This document shows positions 36,317-48,749 of a DNA stretch of 64,000 nucleotides, piece by piece (the stretch's first letter is position 1; every line of letters starts with the position of its first letter). A program made the translations under genes and the position numbers. The stretch is from NCBI RefSeq assembly GCF_019744875.1, contig NZ_JAIETU010000005.1, forward strand, positions 124,001 through 188,000, given 5' to 3'. The notes beneath the pieces are model-generated. The model saw only the letters and a list, made by a program, of their open reading frames with translations, did no database searches and was not told the origin of the DNA. Source of the DNA: Hyphomicrobium sp. Its GTDB lineage: Bacteria; Pseudomonadota; Alphaproteobacteria; Rhizobiales; Hyphomicrobiaceae.

Positions 36317-36343
36317 AAAAGGGCCTCTCGCGGGGCCCTTTTT
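36317..36343. terminator. bidirectional rho-independent terminator trxA / folC
   Basis: AAAAGGGCC-TCTCGCGG-GGCCCTTTT followed by T: a 9-bp stem with A tract upstream and T tract downstream, so it works on both strands. It lies 28 bp after trxA and 30 bp before the folC stop. Confidence 0.9.
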
Positions 36344-36372
36344 GTTTGCTCGTTCGGTTCGGCTCGTGCGGC

Positions 36373-37701
36373 TCAATTGGCCTGCGGCTCGACGCCTTCC
36401 TGCAAAGCCAGGACGTGGCCGGCGAGGTAAAGCGAGCCGGTGACGAGGATGCGCTTCGGGCCGGGATGCAGCACGTCGATGCGCCGGAGCGCGGCCTCGA
36501 CAGACGACGCCGCCTCGGCGCTGAGCGAGACCGACAGCGCCGCCTGGGCGACCCCGTCAGGCGAGAACGGGGCTTCGTGCGCGCCGGGGATCGGCACGCC
36601 GATGACGTGTCGCGCGAGGCCACGGAACGAGCCGAGGAAGCCGGCCGCATCCTTGAGCCCCAGCATGCCGACGACGAGATAGAGCGGCTTCGGAGAGCGT
36701 TCCTCGAGGTCGGCCAGCGACTGGGCCAGGAACTGACCGGCCGCCGGATTGTGCCCGCCGTCGAGCCACAGCTCCGCGCCCGGATGCAGCAGAGACGGCA
36801 GCGGGCCGCTGTCGATGCGCTGCATGCGCGCCGGCCAGCGCACGGTCTCGAGGCCCTGCTCGATGGCCTGCTCGTCGATGACGACGTCGGAGAGCTCCAG
36901 CGCGGCGGCGACGGCCGTTCCGGCGTTGATGATCTGGTGGCGACCGATGAGGGCGGGCAGCGGCAGGTCGAGAAGCTGGTCTTCTTTCTGCACGACGAGG
37001 CGACTGCGCTGCTCGAAGGCGTCGAAGTCCTGGCCCCAGACGATGAGCTTGGCGCCGACGCGCGCGGCCGTATGGGCGATCACCTCGTGGGCGGCGTCTT
37101 CCTGCTGCGAGACGATGCAGGGCACGCCGCGCTTCAGGATGCCGGCCTTTTCGAACGCGATGGCCTCGATGGTGTTGCCAAGCTTGTCGGCGTGGTCGTG
37201 CGAGATCGGCGTGAGAATGGTCAGCGCCGGGCGGTCGATGACGTTCGTCGCGTCGAGGCGTCCGCCCAATCCGACCTCGAGCAGCACGACATCGGCGGGC
37301 GTTTCGGCAAAGGCGAGGAAGGCGGCTGCGGTCGTGATTTCGAATTGCGTGATGTCGTCGCCGCTGTTGACGGCGAGCGTGCGCGACAGGACATCCACCA
37401 GCTCCGCTTCGCCAATCGGGCGCGTGATGCCCTCAGACACGGCCAGCTCGATGCGCTCATGAAAGCGCACGAGATGGGGCGAGGTATAGACGTGCACGCG
37501 CTTGCCGGCTGCCGTCAGCATGGCCTTGAGGTAGGCCGTCACGGACCCTTTGCCGTTGGTGCCGGCGATGTGGATCACGGGCGGCAGCTTGGTATGCGGA
37601 TTGCCGAGCTTGGCCAGCAGCCGCTCGACGCGGCCGAGCGACAGGTCGATGAGCTTCGGATGCAGAAGCTTCATGTCCGCGAGGAGCTGTTCGCTGGTCA
37701 A
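36373..37701 (-). CDS. folC: bifunctional dihydrofolate synthase / folylpolyglutamate synthase
   Basis: A 442-residue Mur-ligase-family enzyme that adds glutamate to dihydropteroate and tetrahydrofolates. Landmarks are HPKLIDLSLGRVERLLAKLG, the P-loop IHIAGTNGKGSVTAYL, YTSPHLVRFHERI, LLEVGLGGRLDATN and WLDGGHNPAAG. The start is taken as TTG 37701, because GAGGGG lies nine bases upstream and the conserved N-terminal helix needs it; ATG 37674 is the alternative. It is the last gene of the minus-strand run from trpF through accD, 96 bp after accD. Confidence 0.93.
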   Translation of the reverse strand: MTSEQLLADMKLLHPKLIDLSLGRVERLLAKLGNPHTKLPPVIHIAGTNGKGSVTAYLKAMLTAAGKRVHVYTSPHLVRFHERIELAVSEGITRPIGEAELVDVLSRTLAVNSGDDITQFEITTAAAFLAFAETPADVVLLEVGLGGRLDATNVIDRPALTILTPISHDHADKLGNTIEAIAFEKAGILKRGVPCIVSQQEDAAHEVIAHTAARVGAKLIVWGQDFDAFEQRSRLVVQKEDQLLDLPLPALIGRHQIINAGTAVAAALELSDVVIDEQAIEQGLETVRWPARMQRIDSGPLPSLLHPGAELWLDGGHNPAAGQFLAQSLADLEERSPKPLYLVVGMLGLKDAAGFLGSFRGLARHVIGVPIPGAHEAPFSPDGVAQAALSVSLSAEAASSVEAALRRIDVLHPGPKRILVTGSLYLAGHVLALQEGVEPQAN

Positions 37702-37797
37702 AATGTTGAGCCCCTCCTCTGCGCCTCGTCAGCCTCCGCGACAATCCGCGAGACGAAGGCCAAGGTCGACAGAAATCGCCGTGACGGAATGCCGGAA

Positions 37798-38865
37798 TTA
37801 GTTCTTGGGCGGGTTGCCCGTGGTGCCGGCGCGCGTACCGGAGGTATCGCCCTGACGCTCGGTCGACGCGTCGGCCGGCTTGGCGACGAACCGCTGCGCA
37901 TCGTCGACGGGTTCGACCTCGATCGGCGCCTGCTCGATGAGCTTGCCGTCGGCGAGGCCATTGGCCTGCGCCTTGCCGTTGCCGCGGCGCGCCTTGGTCT
38001 TGTCGGCCGTGGCCGTGCCCGACGTGAGAAGCCCGCAGATCCGGCTCAGCGTCTCGCGCATCTTGTGGCGGTGCACGACCATGTCGATCATGCCGTGGCT
38101 GAGAAGGTATTCGGCGCGCTGGAAGCCATCCGGAAGCTGCTCGCGGATGGTCTGCTGGATGACGCGCGGGCCGGCAAAGCAGATGAGCGCGCCAGGCTCT
38201 GCGATGTGGACGTCGCCGAGCATGGCGTAGGAGGCCGTGACGCCGCCCGTGGTCGGGTCGGTGAGAACGACGATGTAGGGCAGCTTGGCTTCGCGCAGGC
38301 GCTGGACCGCAATGGTCGTCCGCGGCATCTGCATCAGGGACAGAATGCCCTCCTGCATGCGCGCCCCGCCCGATGCTGCAAACAGAATAAACGGCGACTT
38401 GATGGCCACCGCGCGCAGCATGCCGGCGATGATGGCTTCGCCTGCCGCCATGCCCAGCGAGCCGCCCATGAATTCGAAGTCCTGCGCTGCAGCCACCACG
38501 CGGCGGCCATCCAGCGTGCCTTCGCCGACGAGCAGAGCATCTTCCATGCCCGTCTTGGTGCGCGCATCCTTGAGGCGGTCGGTATAGCGGCGGCCGTCGC
38601 GGAAGCGCAGCGGATCCTGCGCCACGGTGAGGACCGACACCTGCTCGAAGGTGCCGCCGTCGAAGAGGCTGGTGAGACGGGCGCGCGAGCCCATCTTCAT
38701 GTGATAGTTGGATCCGGGGACGACGAACTGGTTGGCCTCGAGGTCTTTGTAGAAGACCATCTGGCCGGTCTCCGGGCACTTGACCCAGAGGTTTTCCGGC
38801 ACTTCGCGCTTCGTCGTCAGGAAGCTGCGGATCTTGGGCCGTACGACGCTATTGATCCAGTTCAC
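37798..38865 (-). CDS. accD: acetyl-CoA carboxylase carboxyltransferase subunit beta
   Basis: A 355-residue carboxyltransferase beta subunit that with AccA makes malonyl-CoA for fatty acid synthesis. The core has [34 protein letters not shown] and [16 protein letters not shown]. The N-terminal zinc-finger region reads [18 protein letters not shown] and keeps only the first of the four zinc cysteines of E. coli AccD. About 65 C-terminal residues are a polar, low-complexity tail. The start is GTG 38865 with GAGGAG nine bases upstream. It sits between trpA and folC. Confidence 0.95.
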   Translation of the reverse strand: MNWINSVVRPKIRSFLTTKREVPENLWVKCPETGQMVFYKDLEANQFVVPGSNYHMKMGSRARLTSLFDGGTFEQVSVLTVAQDPLRFRDGRRYTDRLKDARTKTGMEDALLVGEGTLDGRRVVAAAQDFEFMGGSLGMAAGEAIIAGMLRAVAIKSPFILFAASGGARMQEGILSLMQMPRTTIAVQRLREAKLPYIVVLTDPTTGGVTASYAMLGDVHIAEPGALICFAGPRVIQQTIREQLPDGFQRAEYLLSHGMIDMVVHRHKMRETLSRICGLLTSGTATADKTKARRGNGKAQANGLADGKLIEQAPIEVEPVDDAQRFVAKPADASTERQGDTSGTRAGTTGNPPKN

Positions 38866-39024
38866 GCTTCACTGCTCCTCGAAAACCCGTTCATCAGTGC
38901 CTTGCCGGCGTGCCTTGTGAGCATTGCCGATCCTGGGGCACCGCCGATCGTGGGACACCCTAGAAAAATCCGTATCGCTATCGCAAGCGGACGACCCATC
39001 AGCGCGCGCCCGGCAGCCGGTCGA

Positions 39025-39855
39025 TCAGGCGCGCAACGCCGCGCTCAAACCTTCGACCAAACTTAGGACGGACGCGGCCGTATTTCCAGTCGCGCGGCCA
39101 TCCTGCGTTAGGCTGTCCTCGATGGACCGCACCAGGGCAGATCCGACAACGACGGCGTCCGCGCCTTCGGCGATGGCCCGCGCCTGATCCGGCGTTCTTA
39201 CGCCAAATCCGACGGCGACGGGAAGAGTTGTCGCGCGTTTCAGGCGCGCCACTTGCAGTTGTACGTCGGCGGGATCGGCGGAGCCAGAGCCCGTGATGCC
39301 GGTGATCGAAACATAGTAAAGAAAACCGGAGGTGTTTTTCAGCACGGTCTTCAAACGCTTATCGTCGGTCGTGGGCGTGGCGAGGCGGACGAAGTTGAGC
39401 CCGCGCTCGACGGCGGGCAGGCACAGCTCGTCGTCGGCTTCGGGGGGAACATCCACAACAATCAACCCGTCGACGCCGGCTGAGGCGGCGTCATCGAGGA
39501 ATTTCTCGGCCGGGTAGACGTAGATCGGATTGTAGTAGCCCATCAGAACGATGGGCGTTTCGTTATCGGTCTTGCGGAACTCCCGCACCATGTCGAGCGT
39601 GTCGCGCATGGTGTGGCCGGCCTTCAGCGCGCGCAGCGACGACGCCTGGATCGCGGGGCCGTCGGCCATCGGATCGGAGAACGGCATGCCGAGCTCGATG
39701 ACATCCGCGCCCGCCTTCGGCAATCCGGCGAGGATCGCCTTTGAGGTTTCGAGGTCGGGATCGCCCGCCGTGACGAAGGTTACGAGACCGGCGCGGCCTT
39801 GCGCCTTCAGCGCCGCGAAGCGCCGGTCAATGCGCGTTTCGATTGTCTTGGTCAA
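39025..39855 (-). CDS. trpA: tryptophan synthase alpha subunit
   Basis: A 276-residue TIM-barrel enzyme that cleaves indole-3-glycerol phosphate to indole. Landmarks are [15 protein letters not shown], the catalytic-Glu region [29 protein letters not shown], catalytic-Asp [12 protein letters not shown], and [14 protein letters not shown] in the phosphate-binding part. The start is TTG 39855, overlapping the trpB stop as TTGA with GGGGA nine bases upstream; this is the only start that fits the conserved N terminus. TrpA forms the alpha2beta2 complex with TrpB. Confidence 0.96.
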   Translation of the reverse strand: MTKTIETRIDRRFAALKAQGRAGLVTFVTAGDPDLETSKAILAGLPKAGADVIELGMPFSDPMADGPAIQASSLRALKAGHTMRDTLDMVREFRKTDNETPIVLMGYYNPIYVYPAEKFLDDAASAGVDGLIVVDVPPEADDELCLPAVERGLNFVRLATPTTDDKRLKTVLKNTSGFLYYVSITGITGSGSADPADVQLQVARLKRATTLPVAVGFGVRTPDQARAIAEGADAVVVGSALVRSIEDSLTQDGRATGNTAASVLSLVEGLSAALRA

Positions 39856-41123
39856 AGCTTGATCCCCAGATAGCCCGCGACGGCGAAGACATCCTTGTCG
39901 CCACGGCCGCACATGTTCATCACCAGCAGATTGTCCTCGGGGAGCGTGGGCGCGAGCTTCGTGACCCAGCCCAGCGCGTGCGACGGCTCGAGCGCGGGGA
40001 TGATGCCCTCGAGCTTCGCCGAAAGCTGGAACGCCGTCAGCGCTTCCTGATCCGTGATCGACACGTAGTTCACGCGACCCGAGTCACGCAGCCACGAATG
40101 CTCGGGGCCGACGCCCGGATAATCGAGACCGGCCGAGATGGAATGGCCTTCGAGGATCTGGCCTTCCTTGTCCTGCAGCAAATACGTGCGATTGCCGTGC
40201 AGCACGCCGGGACGGCCGCCGTTCATCGAGGCGGCGTGGCCGTTCTCGACGTCGAGCCCGTGTCCGCCTGCTTCGACGCCGTAGATCTTGACGCTCTCGT
40301 CATCGAGGAACGGGTGGAACAGCCCGATGGCGTTCGAGCCGCCGCCGATGCAGGCTACGAGCGTATCGGGGAGACGCCCTTCGCGCTCCAGCATCTGGGC
40401 GCGCGTCTCCTCGCCGATGATGGCCTGGAAGTCGCGCACCATGGCCGGATAGGGATGAGGGCCCGCCGCCGTGCCGATCAGATAGTAGGTGTCGCGCACG
40501 TTGGTGACCCAATCGCGCAGCGCCTCGTTCATCGCGTCCTTCAGAGTACCCGCGCCGGACGTGACGGGATTGACCTTCGCGCCGAGCATGTGCATGCGCG
40601 CGACGTTCGGAGACTGACGGGCGACGTCGGTCGCGCCCATGTAGATCTCGCACGGCAGGCCGAAGCGGGCGCAGACCGTGGCCACGGCAACGCCGTGCTG
40701 GCCGGCGCCGGTTTCAGCGATGATGCGCGTCTTGCCCATGCGGCGCGCGAGCTGGATCTGGCCCAGGCAGTTGTTGATCTTGTGGCTGCCGGTGTGATTG
40801 AGCTCGTCGCGCTTGAAGTAGATTTTTGCCCCGCCCGGCTTGCCCGCCTTCTTGGCTTCCGCACGGTAGTGCTCGGTCAAGCGCTCGGCGAAATAGAGCG
40901 GGCTCGGACGGCCGCCGTAATGGAGCAGGAGATCCTTCAGGTCGGCCTGAAAGGCGGGGTCGTTCTTGGCCGTGGTGTAGGCCGTCTCGAGATCGAGGAT
41001 CAGCGGCATCAGCGTTTCGGCCACGAAGCGGCCGCCGAACATGCCGAAAAAGCCGGTATCGTCCGGGCCTGCGCGCAGCGAGTTCGCCTTCGCTTCCGTG
41101 GTCTTCTGGTCTTTCGAGGCCAT
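39852..41123 (-). CDS. trpB: tryptophan synthase beta subunit
   Basis: A 423-residue PLP enzyme that condenses indole with serine. The N-terminal [17 protein letters not shown], the PLP-lysine signature [31 protein letters not shown], and [15 protein letters not shown] are diagnostic of TrpB1. ATG 41123 gives the usual alphaproteobacterial N terminus. It lies 55 bp after trpF and overlaps trpA by 4 bp, so subunit synthesis is coupled. Confidence 0.97.
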   Translation of the reverse strand: MASKDQKTTEAKANSLRAGPDDTGFFGMFGGRFVAETLMPLILDLETAYTTAKNDPAFQADLKDLLLHYGGRPSPLYFAERLTEHYRAEAKKAGKPGGAKIYFKRDELNHTGSHKINNCLGQIQLARRMGKTRIIAETGAGQHGVAVATVCARFGLPCEIYMGATDVARQSPNVARMHMLGAKVNPVTSGAGTLKDAMNEALRDWVTNVRDTYYLIGTAAGPHPYPAMVRDFQAIIGEETRAQMLEREGRLPDTLVACIGGGSNAIGLFHPFLDDESVKIYGVEAGGHGLDVENGHAASMNGGRPGVLHGNRTYLLQDKEGQILEGHSISAGLDYPGVGPEHSWLRDSGRVNYVSITDQEALTAFQLSAKLEGIIPALEPSHALGWVTKLAPTLPEDNLLVMNMCGRGDKDVFAVAGYLGIKL

Positions 41124-41178
41124 CGGCCTTTGTCCTTTCGGTTCGGGCCCCGCGGGAACGACCCGCAGCCCGATGTTT

Positions 41179-41841
41179 TCACGCTTGATTAGCGGCCTTT
41201 GCGGCGCGAAGGAAGCGGCGGATCAGCTCGGGGTCTTTTTCTCCGGGGCTGCTTTCGACGCCCGATGAGACGTCGACAACGGCGGCGCTCGTCAGGGAGA
41301 TGGCCGCGGCCACGTTCTCGGGTGTCAGGCCGCCCGCAAGCACGAATGGCCCACGGTCCGCGACGCCTTCCAAAATGCGCCAGTCGAAGGCGAGGCCGTT
41401 GCCACCGGGGAGCGCAGATGGATCGGCGGGCGGCTTAGCGTCGAACAGCAGCATGATTTGTCCGGAAGACGCGTAGTCGAACGCTGCCCCGACATCGGCG
41501 GGCGTCGCCACCGCTACGGCCTTCAAAACGCATGTCCGGCTTCGCGCGCGGATCTCGTTCACACGCGCGATGGTCTCGGAGCCGTGGAGCTGAATGACAT
41601 CCGGTTTCACGTCCTCGACCACGCGGTCCACGAGCGCATCGTCCGGGTCAACGAGCAGCGTGACCGTACCTGAGTGCCCACGCTGGTGGGCGCGGCTCAC
41701 CAGCGCGGCCGCCTGCTCGACGCTCACGTTTCGGGGACTGCGTGGATACAGCACGAAGCCGACCAGATCGGCACCCGCATCGAGTGCGGCGTCGAGCGCG
41801 GCCTCGGTGCGCAATCCGCAGATTTTCACGCGCGTGGTCAT
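41179..41841 (-). CDS. trpF: phosphoribosylanthranilate isomerase
   Basis: A 220-residue TIM-barrel isomerase (third committed step of tryptophan synthesis). [18 protein letters not shown] has the catalytic Cys7-type residue in [28 protein letters not shown], and [14 protein letters not shown] with [15 protein letters not shown] form the active site and phosphate loop. It heads the trpF-trpB-trpA order, which is standard for this group and separate from the anthranilate genes. Confidence 0.97.
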   Translation of the reverse strand: MTTRVKICGLRTEAALDAALDAGADLVGFVLYPRSPRNVSVEQAAALVSRAHQRGHSGTVTLLVDPDDALVDRVVEDVKPDVIQLHGSETIARVNEIRARSRTCVLKAVAVATPADVGAAFDYASSGQIMLLFDAKPPADPSALPGGNGLAFDWRILEGVADRGPFVLAGGLTPENVAAAISLTSAAVVDVSSGVESSPGEKDPELIRRFLRAAKAANQA

Positions 41842-41928
41842 GGTTTCAATCGCTGTCGCAGCGGTTTTTTCGCTGTCGCGGCCCGAACGGACACTGCGCC
41901 CGAGCTTCGCAAGATCAAGTGGGATGCG

Positions 41929-42291
41929 TTACGCCGCGTTGCGCTTGTCGGGCGGCGCGATGGCCTTGGCGCGGGCTGCGACGTCGGCATCGCGTTCGCG
42001 CATCAGCCTGTCGGACTCCATCTGCCAGCGCTTGGCCTCGCTCGTGCGCACGCGCGCTGTGCGGCGCCATCGGGCCTGCGTGAGCCAGACGGCCGCGCCG
42101 CCGAGAAGAACGCCAACCAGAAGGGCTGCAAAGAGAAAACCGTAGAACGGCATCACGACGGAGATGACGGGCGTCTCAGGACGGAAGGGATCCAGCACCA
42201 GGCGAACGGAATGGCGATTGGCAACCGCGAGAGTCACCAGCAGCGCGGCGGCGGGAAAAGCGATCAACAGCCAAATGATCCGTTTGAGCAC
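41929..42291 (-). CDS. LapA domain-containing membrane protein (DUF1049)
   Basis: A 120-residue inner-membrane protein with two helices: LIAFPAAALLVTLAVANR (about 8-25) and MPFYGFLFAALLVGVLLGGAAVWL (about 47-70), then a charged cytoplasmic tail (ARVRTSEAKRWQMESD). This is the LapA/YciS (DUF1049) layout; YciS works with LapB in lipopolysaccharide assembly control in E. coli. The start is GTG 42291 with GGAGAG five bases upstream. It lies between ihfB and trpF, the usual place in Rhizobiales. Confidence 0.85.
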   Translation of the reverse strand: MLKRIIWLLIAFPAAALLVTLAVANRHSVRLVLDPFRPETPVISVVMPFYGFLFAALLVGVLLGGAAVWLTQARWRRTARVRTSEAKRWQMESDRLMRERDADVAARAKAIAPPDKRNAA

Positions 42292-42300
42292 GCACTCTCC

Positions 42301-42367
42301 TCTCGACCGGCTTTACGCCGGTCATACTGCGTTGGCCTCTCAACCGGCTCTGCGCCGGTCATGCTGC
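42301..42367. repeat. two tandem 30-bp hairpin repeats between ihfB and lapA
   Basis: Copies at 42301-42330 and 42338-42367 agree at 26 of 30 positions. Each holds a hairpin: GACCGGC-TTTAC-GCCGGTC and ACCGGC-TCTGC-GCCGGT. Three of the four differences are outside the stems or in loops, so the fold is conserved. Confidence 0.7.
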
Positions 42368-42400
42368 CTCGGCTCGCCGCCGACAAAACCGCAACGCAGC

Positions 42401-42685
42401 TCAGTCGTTGGTGTTGAGCCGGTCGCGCAGCTCCTTGCCCGTCTTGAAGAACGGGACAAATTTTTCCGCCACCGGCACCGGATCGCCGGTGCGCGGGTTG
42501 CGGCCCTGACGGGCGGCGCGGTGCTTGACGGTGAAGGCCCCGAAGCCGCGCAGCTCGACGCGATCGCCTTGCGCCAGCGCGTCGACAATCTCGTCGAACA
42601 CGACGTTGACGATGCGCTCGACGTCGCGATGGTAGAGGTGCGGGTTCGACGCCGCGATCTTCTGGATCAGCTCAGATTTGATCAA
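42401..42685 (-). CDS. ihfB: integration host factor subunit beta
   Basis: A 94-residue DNA-bending protein of the HU/IHF family that pairs with Ihf[24 protein letters not shown] and [15 protein letters not shown], then the flexible arm [18 protein letters not shown] with the intercalating Pro, identify IhfB. It lies 33 bp downstream of sppA and 94-110 bp before lapA; the spacer toward lapA carries two tandem hairpins. Confidence 0.95.
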   Translation of the reverse strand: MIKSELIQKIAASNPHLYHRDVERIVNVVFDEIVDALAQGDRVELRGFGAFTVKHRAARQGRNPRTGDPVPVAEKFVPFFKTGKELRDRLNTND

Positions 42686-42718
42686 GGTACGAACCTCCCG
42701 GAAAAGTATTGTTATTCT

Positions 42719-43690
42719 TCAATTTTCCGGAGGTTGCCAAACGGAAACGAGGCCGTCAAGCCCGAGTCTGCCAACGGATGGAGACAGGGTTACGAGTTCG
42801 GCCGTCCGAGCGATCGCGCCGAGCGCCAGGGCGCCGGCCGCCGAGGTGGCCGCTCCGGTCACTCCGCCCCAGGTGCCCTCGGCCGTCGGCTTCCAGTTCA
42901 CCACTTTCAGGTCCTTGGAGATGCCGCGCGTGGTTTCCAGCCAGCGGACGGCTTCCGTCTCGCCGCCGATCTCGTCCACAAGCTTGCGTTCGAGGGCCTG
43001 GCGGCCCGAGAAGATGCGCCCCTGCATCAGGCCGTCGACCGTTGCCGGGTCGATGCCGCGACGCTCCTGGACCAGGGACAGGAACCAGCGGAAGCCGTCG
43101 TCGATCGTGTCCTGCATGACGCGCTTGGCGCCTTCGGTGGCGGGTTCGAACGGGTTCGGGGCGGCTTTGAGATCGCCGCTCTTAACCTCGTTGAACTTGA
43201 CGCCGAGCTTGGCCAGCAGCTCGCTCACCTCGGGCCACTGGGCGAGGACGCCCACCGAGCCGGTGATCGTATTGCCCCGAGTGACGATGTGGTCCGTGCC
43301 GAGGCCGACGATGTAGCCGGCAGACGCGGCAATGGTGCCGAACTGGGCGACCACGGGCTTCGTCTGCGCCACGTCGCGCAGCGCCAGATACAGGCTTTCG
43401 CCGCCGGTCGTGGTGCCGCCGGGGCTGTTCACGAAGACAATCAGGGCCTCGACGTGGCTGGCGTCCTTGATCTTCTTCAGCATCGCGATCTGATCGCGGT
43501 CGTCGGTGATGGTGCCTTCGATGGCGACGCGGGCGATCTGCTTGGTGCCGGCCAGCGTGGACAAGTCCGAGCTGCCGAAGACCATCGCGCCGAGGAGGAG
43601 GCCGATGAAGAGCACGGCGGCGCTGCGCCAGAACGAAATGCGCCTGCGCATCCGGCGACGATCGAGGACGGCTTCGAGTTCAAGCGACAT
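42719..43690 (-). CDS. sppA: signal peptide peptidase SppA (short form)
   Basis: A 323-residue membrane serine protease that degrades cleaved signal peptides. One N-terminal anchor (SAAVLFIGLLLGAMVFG, about 23-39) is followed by a single SppA domain: VFVNSPGGTTTGGESLY, the nucleophile region GTIAASAGYIVGLGTD and the conserved ITGSVGVL. The single-domain length is that of the short (Bacillus-type, tetramer-forming octamer) class and not the 67-kDa E. coli form. It is between rpsA and ihfB, an order conserved in Rhizobiales. Confidence 0.93.
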   Translation of the reverse strand: MSLELEAVLDRRRMRRRISFWRSAAVLFIGLLLGAMVFGSSDLSTLAGTKQIARVAIEGTITDDRDQIAMLKKIKDASHVEALIVFVNSPGGTTTGGESLYLALRDVAQTKPVVAQFGTIAASAGYIVGLGTDHIVTRGNTITGSVGVLAQWPEVSELLAKLGVKFNEVKSGDLKAAPNPFEPATEGAKRVMQDTIDDGFRWFLSLVQERRGIDPATVDGLMQGRIFSGRQALERKLVDEIGGETEAVRWLETTRGISKDLKVVNWKPTAEGTWGGVTGAATSAAGALALGAIARTAELVTLSPSVGRLGLDGLVSVWQPPEN

Positions 43691-43793
43691 GTCTCAGTGC
43701 ACTCCCGGGTTCAAGCCCGCAAATTAGGTAACCCCGCCATCTCGCGCAATGGCGCTTCGCTTGCCGCGGCCAGAAGTCGGCCGGAAAATGGAA

Positions 43794-43819
43794 ATGCGCG
43801 GGACTTTCGTCCCGCGCAT
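43794..43819 (-). terminator. rpsA terminator
   Basis: ATGCGCGGGAC-TTTC-GTCCCGCGCAT, an 11-bp perfect stem with a 4-base loop, 36 bp after the rpsA stop. On the minus strand it is followed by TTCCATTTT. Confidence 0.8.
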
Positions 43820-43854
43820 CTTGGTAAACTTCAAGTCAGGCAGCTTTGAGCCGC

Positions 43855-45585
43855 CTACTCCTCGTCTGAGTCGGAATCGGCATCCGCATCGCGCTTCTTG
43901 ATGGCGGCCTTGAAGATGTCGCCGAGCGAAGCGCCCGAGTCCGACGAACCGTACTGCGCCACAGCCTGCTTCTCTTCGGCGATTTCGAGCGCCTTGATCG
44001 AGACCGTGATGCGGCGTGCGGCCTTGTCGACCGTGAGCACTGCGCCATCGACCTTCTGGCCGACGGTGAAGCGTTCCGAGCGCTGCTCCGAACGGTCGCG
44101 CGAGAGGTCCGAGCGCTTGATGAACGTGGTGAGATCGCTGTCGGCGATCTTCACTTCGATGCCGTTCTCCTGCACCTGGATGACTTCACACGTGACCTGG
44201 TCGCCCTTCTTGTACTTGGCAAGAGCGTCCGCCGGATCGCCGCCGAGCTGCTTGATGCCGAGCGAGATGCGCTCCTTCGAGCTGTCGACGTCGAGGACGA
44301 TCGCTTTGACGGTGTCGCCCTTCTTGTAGTCCTTGATGACTTCGTCGCCGGCCTTCTGCCAGTCGAGATCGGAGAGGTGGACCATGCCGTCCACGCCGCC
44401 GTCGAGACCGATGAAGAGACCGAACTCCGTGATGTTGCGGATCGGACCTTCGACAACGGTGCCCTTCGGATGCTGAGCCAGGAACGCATCCCAGGGGTTG
44501 TCCTGGGTCTGCTTGAGGCCGAGCGAAATGCGGCGCTTGGCGGGGTCGACCTCGAGGATCTGCACTTCGACCTGCTGGCTGGTCGAGACGATCTTGCCGG
44601 GGTGGACGTTCTTCTTGGTCCAGCTCATTTCGGAGACGTGGATGAGGCCTTCGACGCCCGGCTCCAGCTCCACGAACGCGCCGTAGTCGGCGATGTTCGT
44701 GACGGTGCCGGAGAAGCGCGCGCCGATCGGGTACTTGGCCTCGATCGCCGACCACGGGTCGGACTGGAGCTGCTTCATGCCGAGGCTGATGCGCTGCGTC
44801 TCGGGGTTGATGCGGATGATCTGCACCTTCACCGTGTCGCCGACGTTCAGGATCTCGGACGGATGGTTGACGCGGCGCCAGGCCATGTCGGTCACGTGCA
44901 GCAGGCCGTCGATGCCGCCGAGGTCGATGAACGCACCGTAGTCGGTGATATTCTTGACGAGGCCGTCGATGATCTGGCCTTCGGCGAGACGGGCGACGAT
45001 GTCGGCGCGCTGCTCGGCGCGGGTCTCTTCAAGAACGGAGCGGCGCGAGACGACGATGTTGCCGCGACGGCGATCCATCTTGAGGATCTGGAACTGCTGC
45101 GGCTGGTGCATCAGCGGGCCGATGTCGCGCACGGGGCGGATGTCGACCTGCGAGCCCGGCAGGAACGCCACGGCGCCGTCGAGGTCGACCGTGAAGCCGC
45201 CCTTGACCTTGTTGAAGATCACGCCCGTGACCTTCTCGCCCTTCTCGGAGAGCTTCTCGAGGCGGGTCCAGCTTTCCTCGCGGCGAGCCTTGTCGCGCGA
45301 CAGCACAGCTTCACCCAGCGCGTTCTCGATGCGCTCAAGGTAGACTTCGACGACGTCGCCGACCTTGATGTTGCCCGGCTGGCCGCCGATGCCGAATTCC
45401 TTGACCGGTACGCGGCCTTCCATCTTCAGGCCGACGTCGATGACCGCGAGGTCCTTCTCGATGCCGACGACCTTGCCCTTGACGACGCTGCCTTCAAAAA
45501 GATCGTCCTTGGCGAGGCTATCAGCGAGCATCGCTGCGAACTCATCGCGCGACGGCGAATAGTCTTTGCTCAAATCAGCGGACAT
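43855..45585 (-). CDS. rpsA: 30S ribosomal protein S1
   Basis: A 576-residue ribosomal protein with six S1/OB repeats that brings mRNA to the 30S subunit. The repeated block YGAFIDLGGIDGLLHVTDMAW, YGAFVELEPGVEGLIHVSEMSW and FGLFIGLDGGVDGMVHLSDLDW is visible (repeats 3-5), and the C terminus is acidic (ADSDSDEE). ATG 45585 has AGGAG seven bases upstream. It lies 227 bp after cmk, the classic cmk-rpsA pair, and ends with a strong terminator. Confidence 0.97.
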   Translation of the reverse strand: MSADLSKDYSPSRDEFAAMLADSLAKDDLFEGSVVKGKVVGIEKDLAVIDVGLKMEGRVPVKEFGIGGQPGNIKVGDVVEVYLERIENALGEAVLSRDKARREESWTRLEKLSEKGEKVTGVIFNKVKGGFTVDLDGAVAFLPGSQVDIRPVRDIGPLMHQPQQFQILKMDRRRGNIVVSRRSVLEETRAEQRADIVARLAEGQIIDGLVKNITDYGAFIDLGGIDGLLHVTDMAWRRVNHPSEILNVGDTVKVQIIRINPETQRISLGMKQLQSDPWSAIEAKYPIGARFSGTVTNIADYGAFVELEPGVEGLIHVSEMSWTKKNVHPGKIVSTSQQVEVQILEVDPAKRRISLGLKQTQDNPWDAFLAQHPKGTVVEGPIRNITEFGLFIGLDGGVDGMVHLSDLDWQKAGDEVIKDYKKGDTVKAIVLDVDSSKERISLGIKQLGGDPADALAKYKKGDQVTCEVIQVQENGIEVKIADSDLTTFIKRSDLSRDRSEQRSERFTVGQKVDGAVLTVDKAARRITVSIKALEIAEEKQAVAQYGSSDSGASLGDIFKAAIKKRDADADSDSDEE

Positions 45586-45812
45586 TCAAACTCCTGGTGG
45601 TGTGTTGATATGAATGGGATTTAACCGCCGTAGCCCATCGTTGAACGGGCTGCAGCGGCGCGGATTAGGTGAGGCCGAAAGCCCGGCGGCGCATGCATGA
45701 GCACGCACGGACGGTGTCTCCCGGCACGTCTTTGGTGATCTTGGTCTCAGCGCCGCCGTGATGGGCCTCAAGCCCGCCAGTGAAATTTGAGACGCTTGCC
45801 ATGCAAACGTCC

Positions 45813-48742
<2,930 letters not shown>

Positions 48743-48749
48743 GGCGACG

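Noticed and set aside
36346-39066. Open frame of about 900 codons on the plus strand opposite folC and accD
   Set aside because: It spans two well-recognised minus-strand genes and the gap between them and has no recognisable protein features. It is an effect of codon bias.
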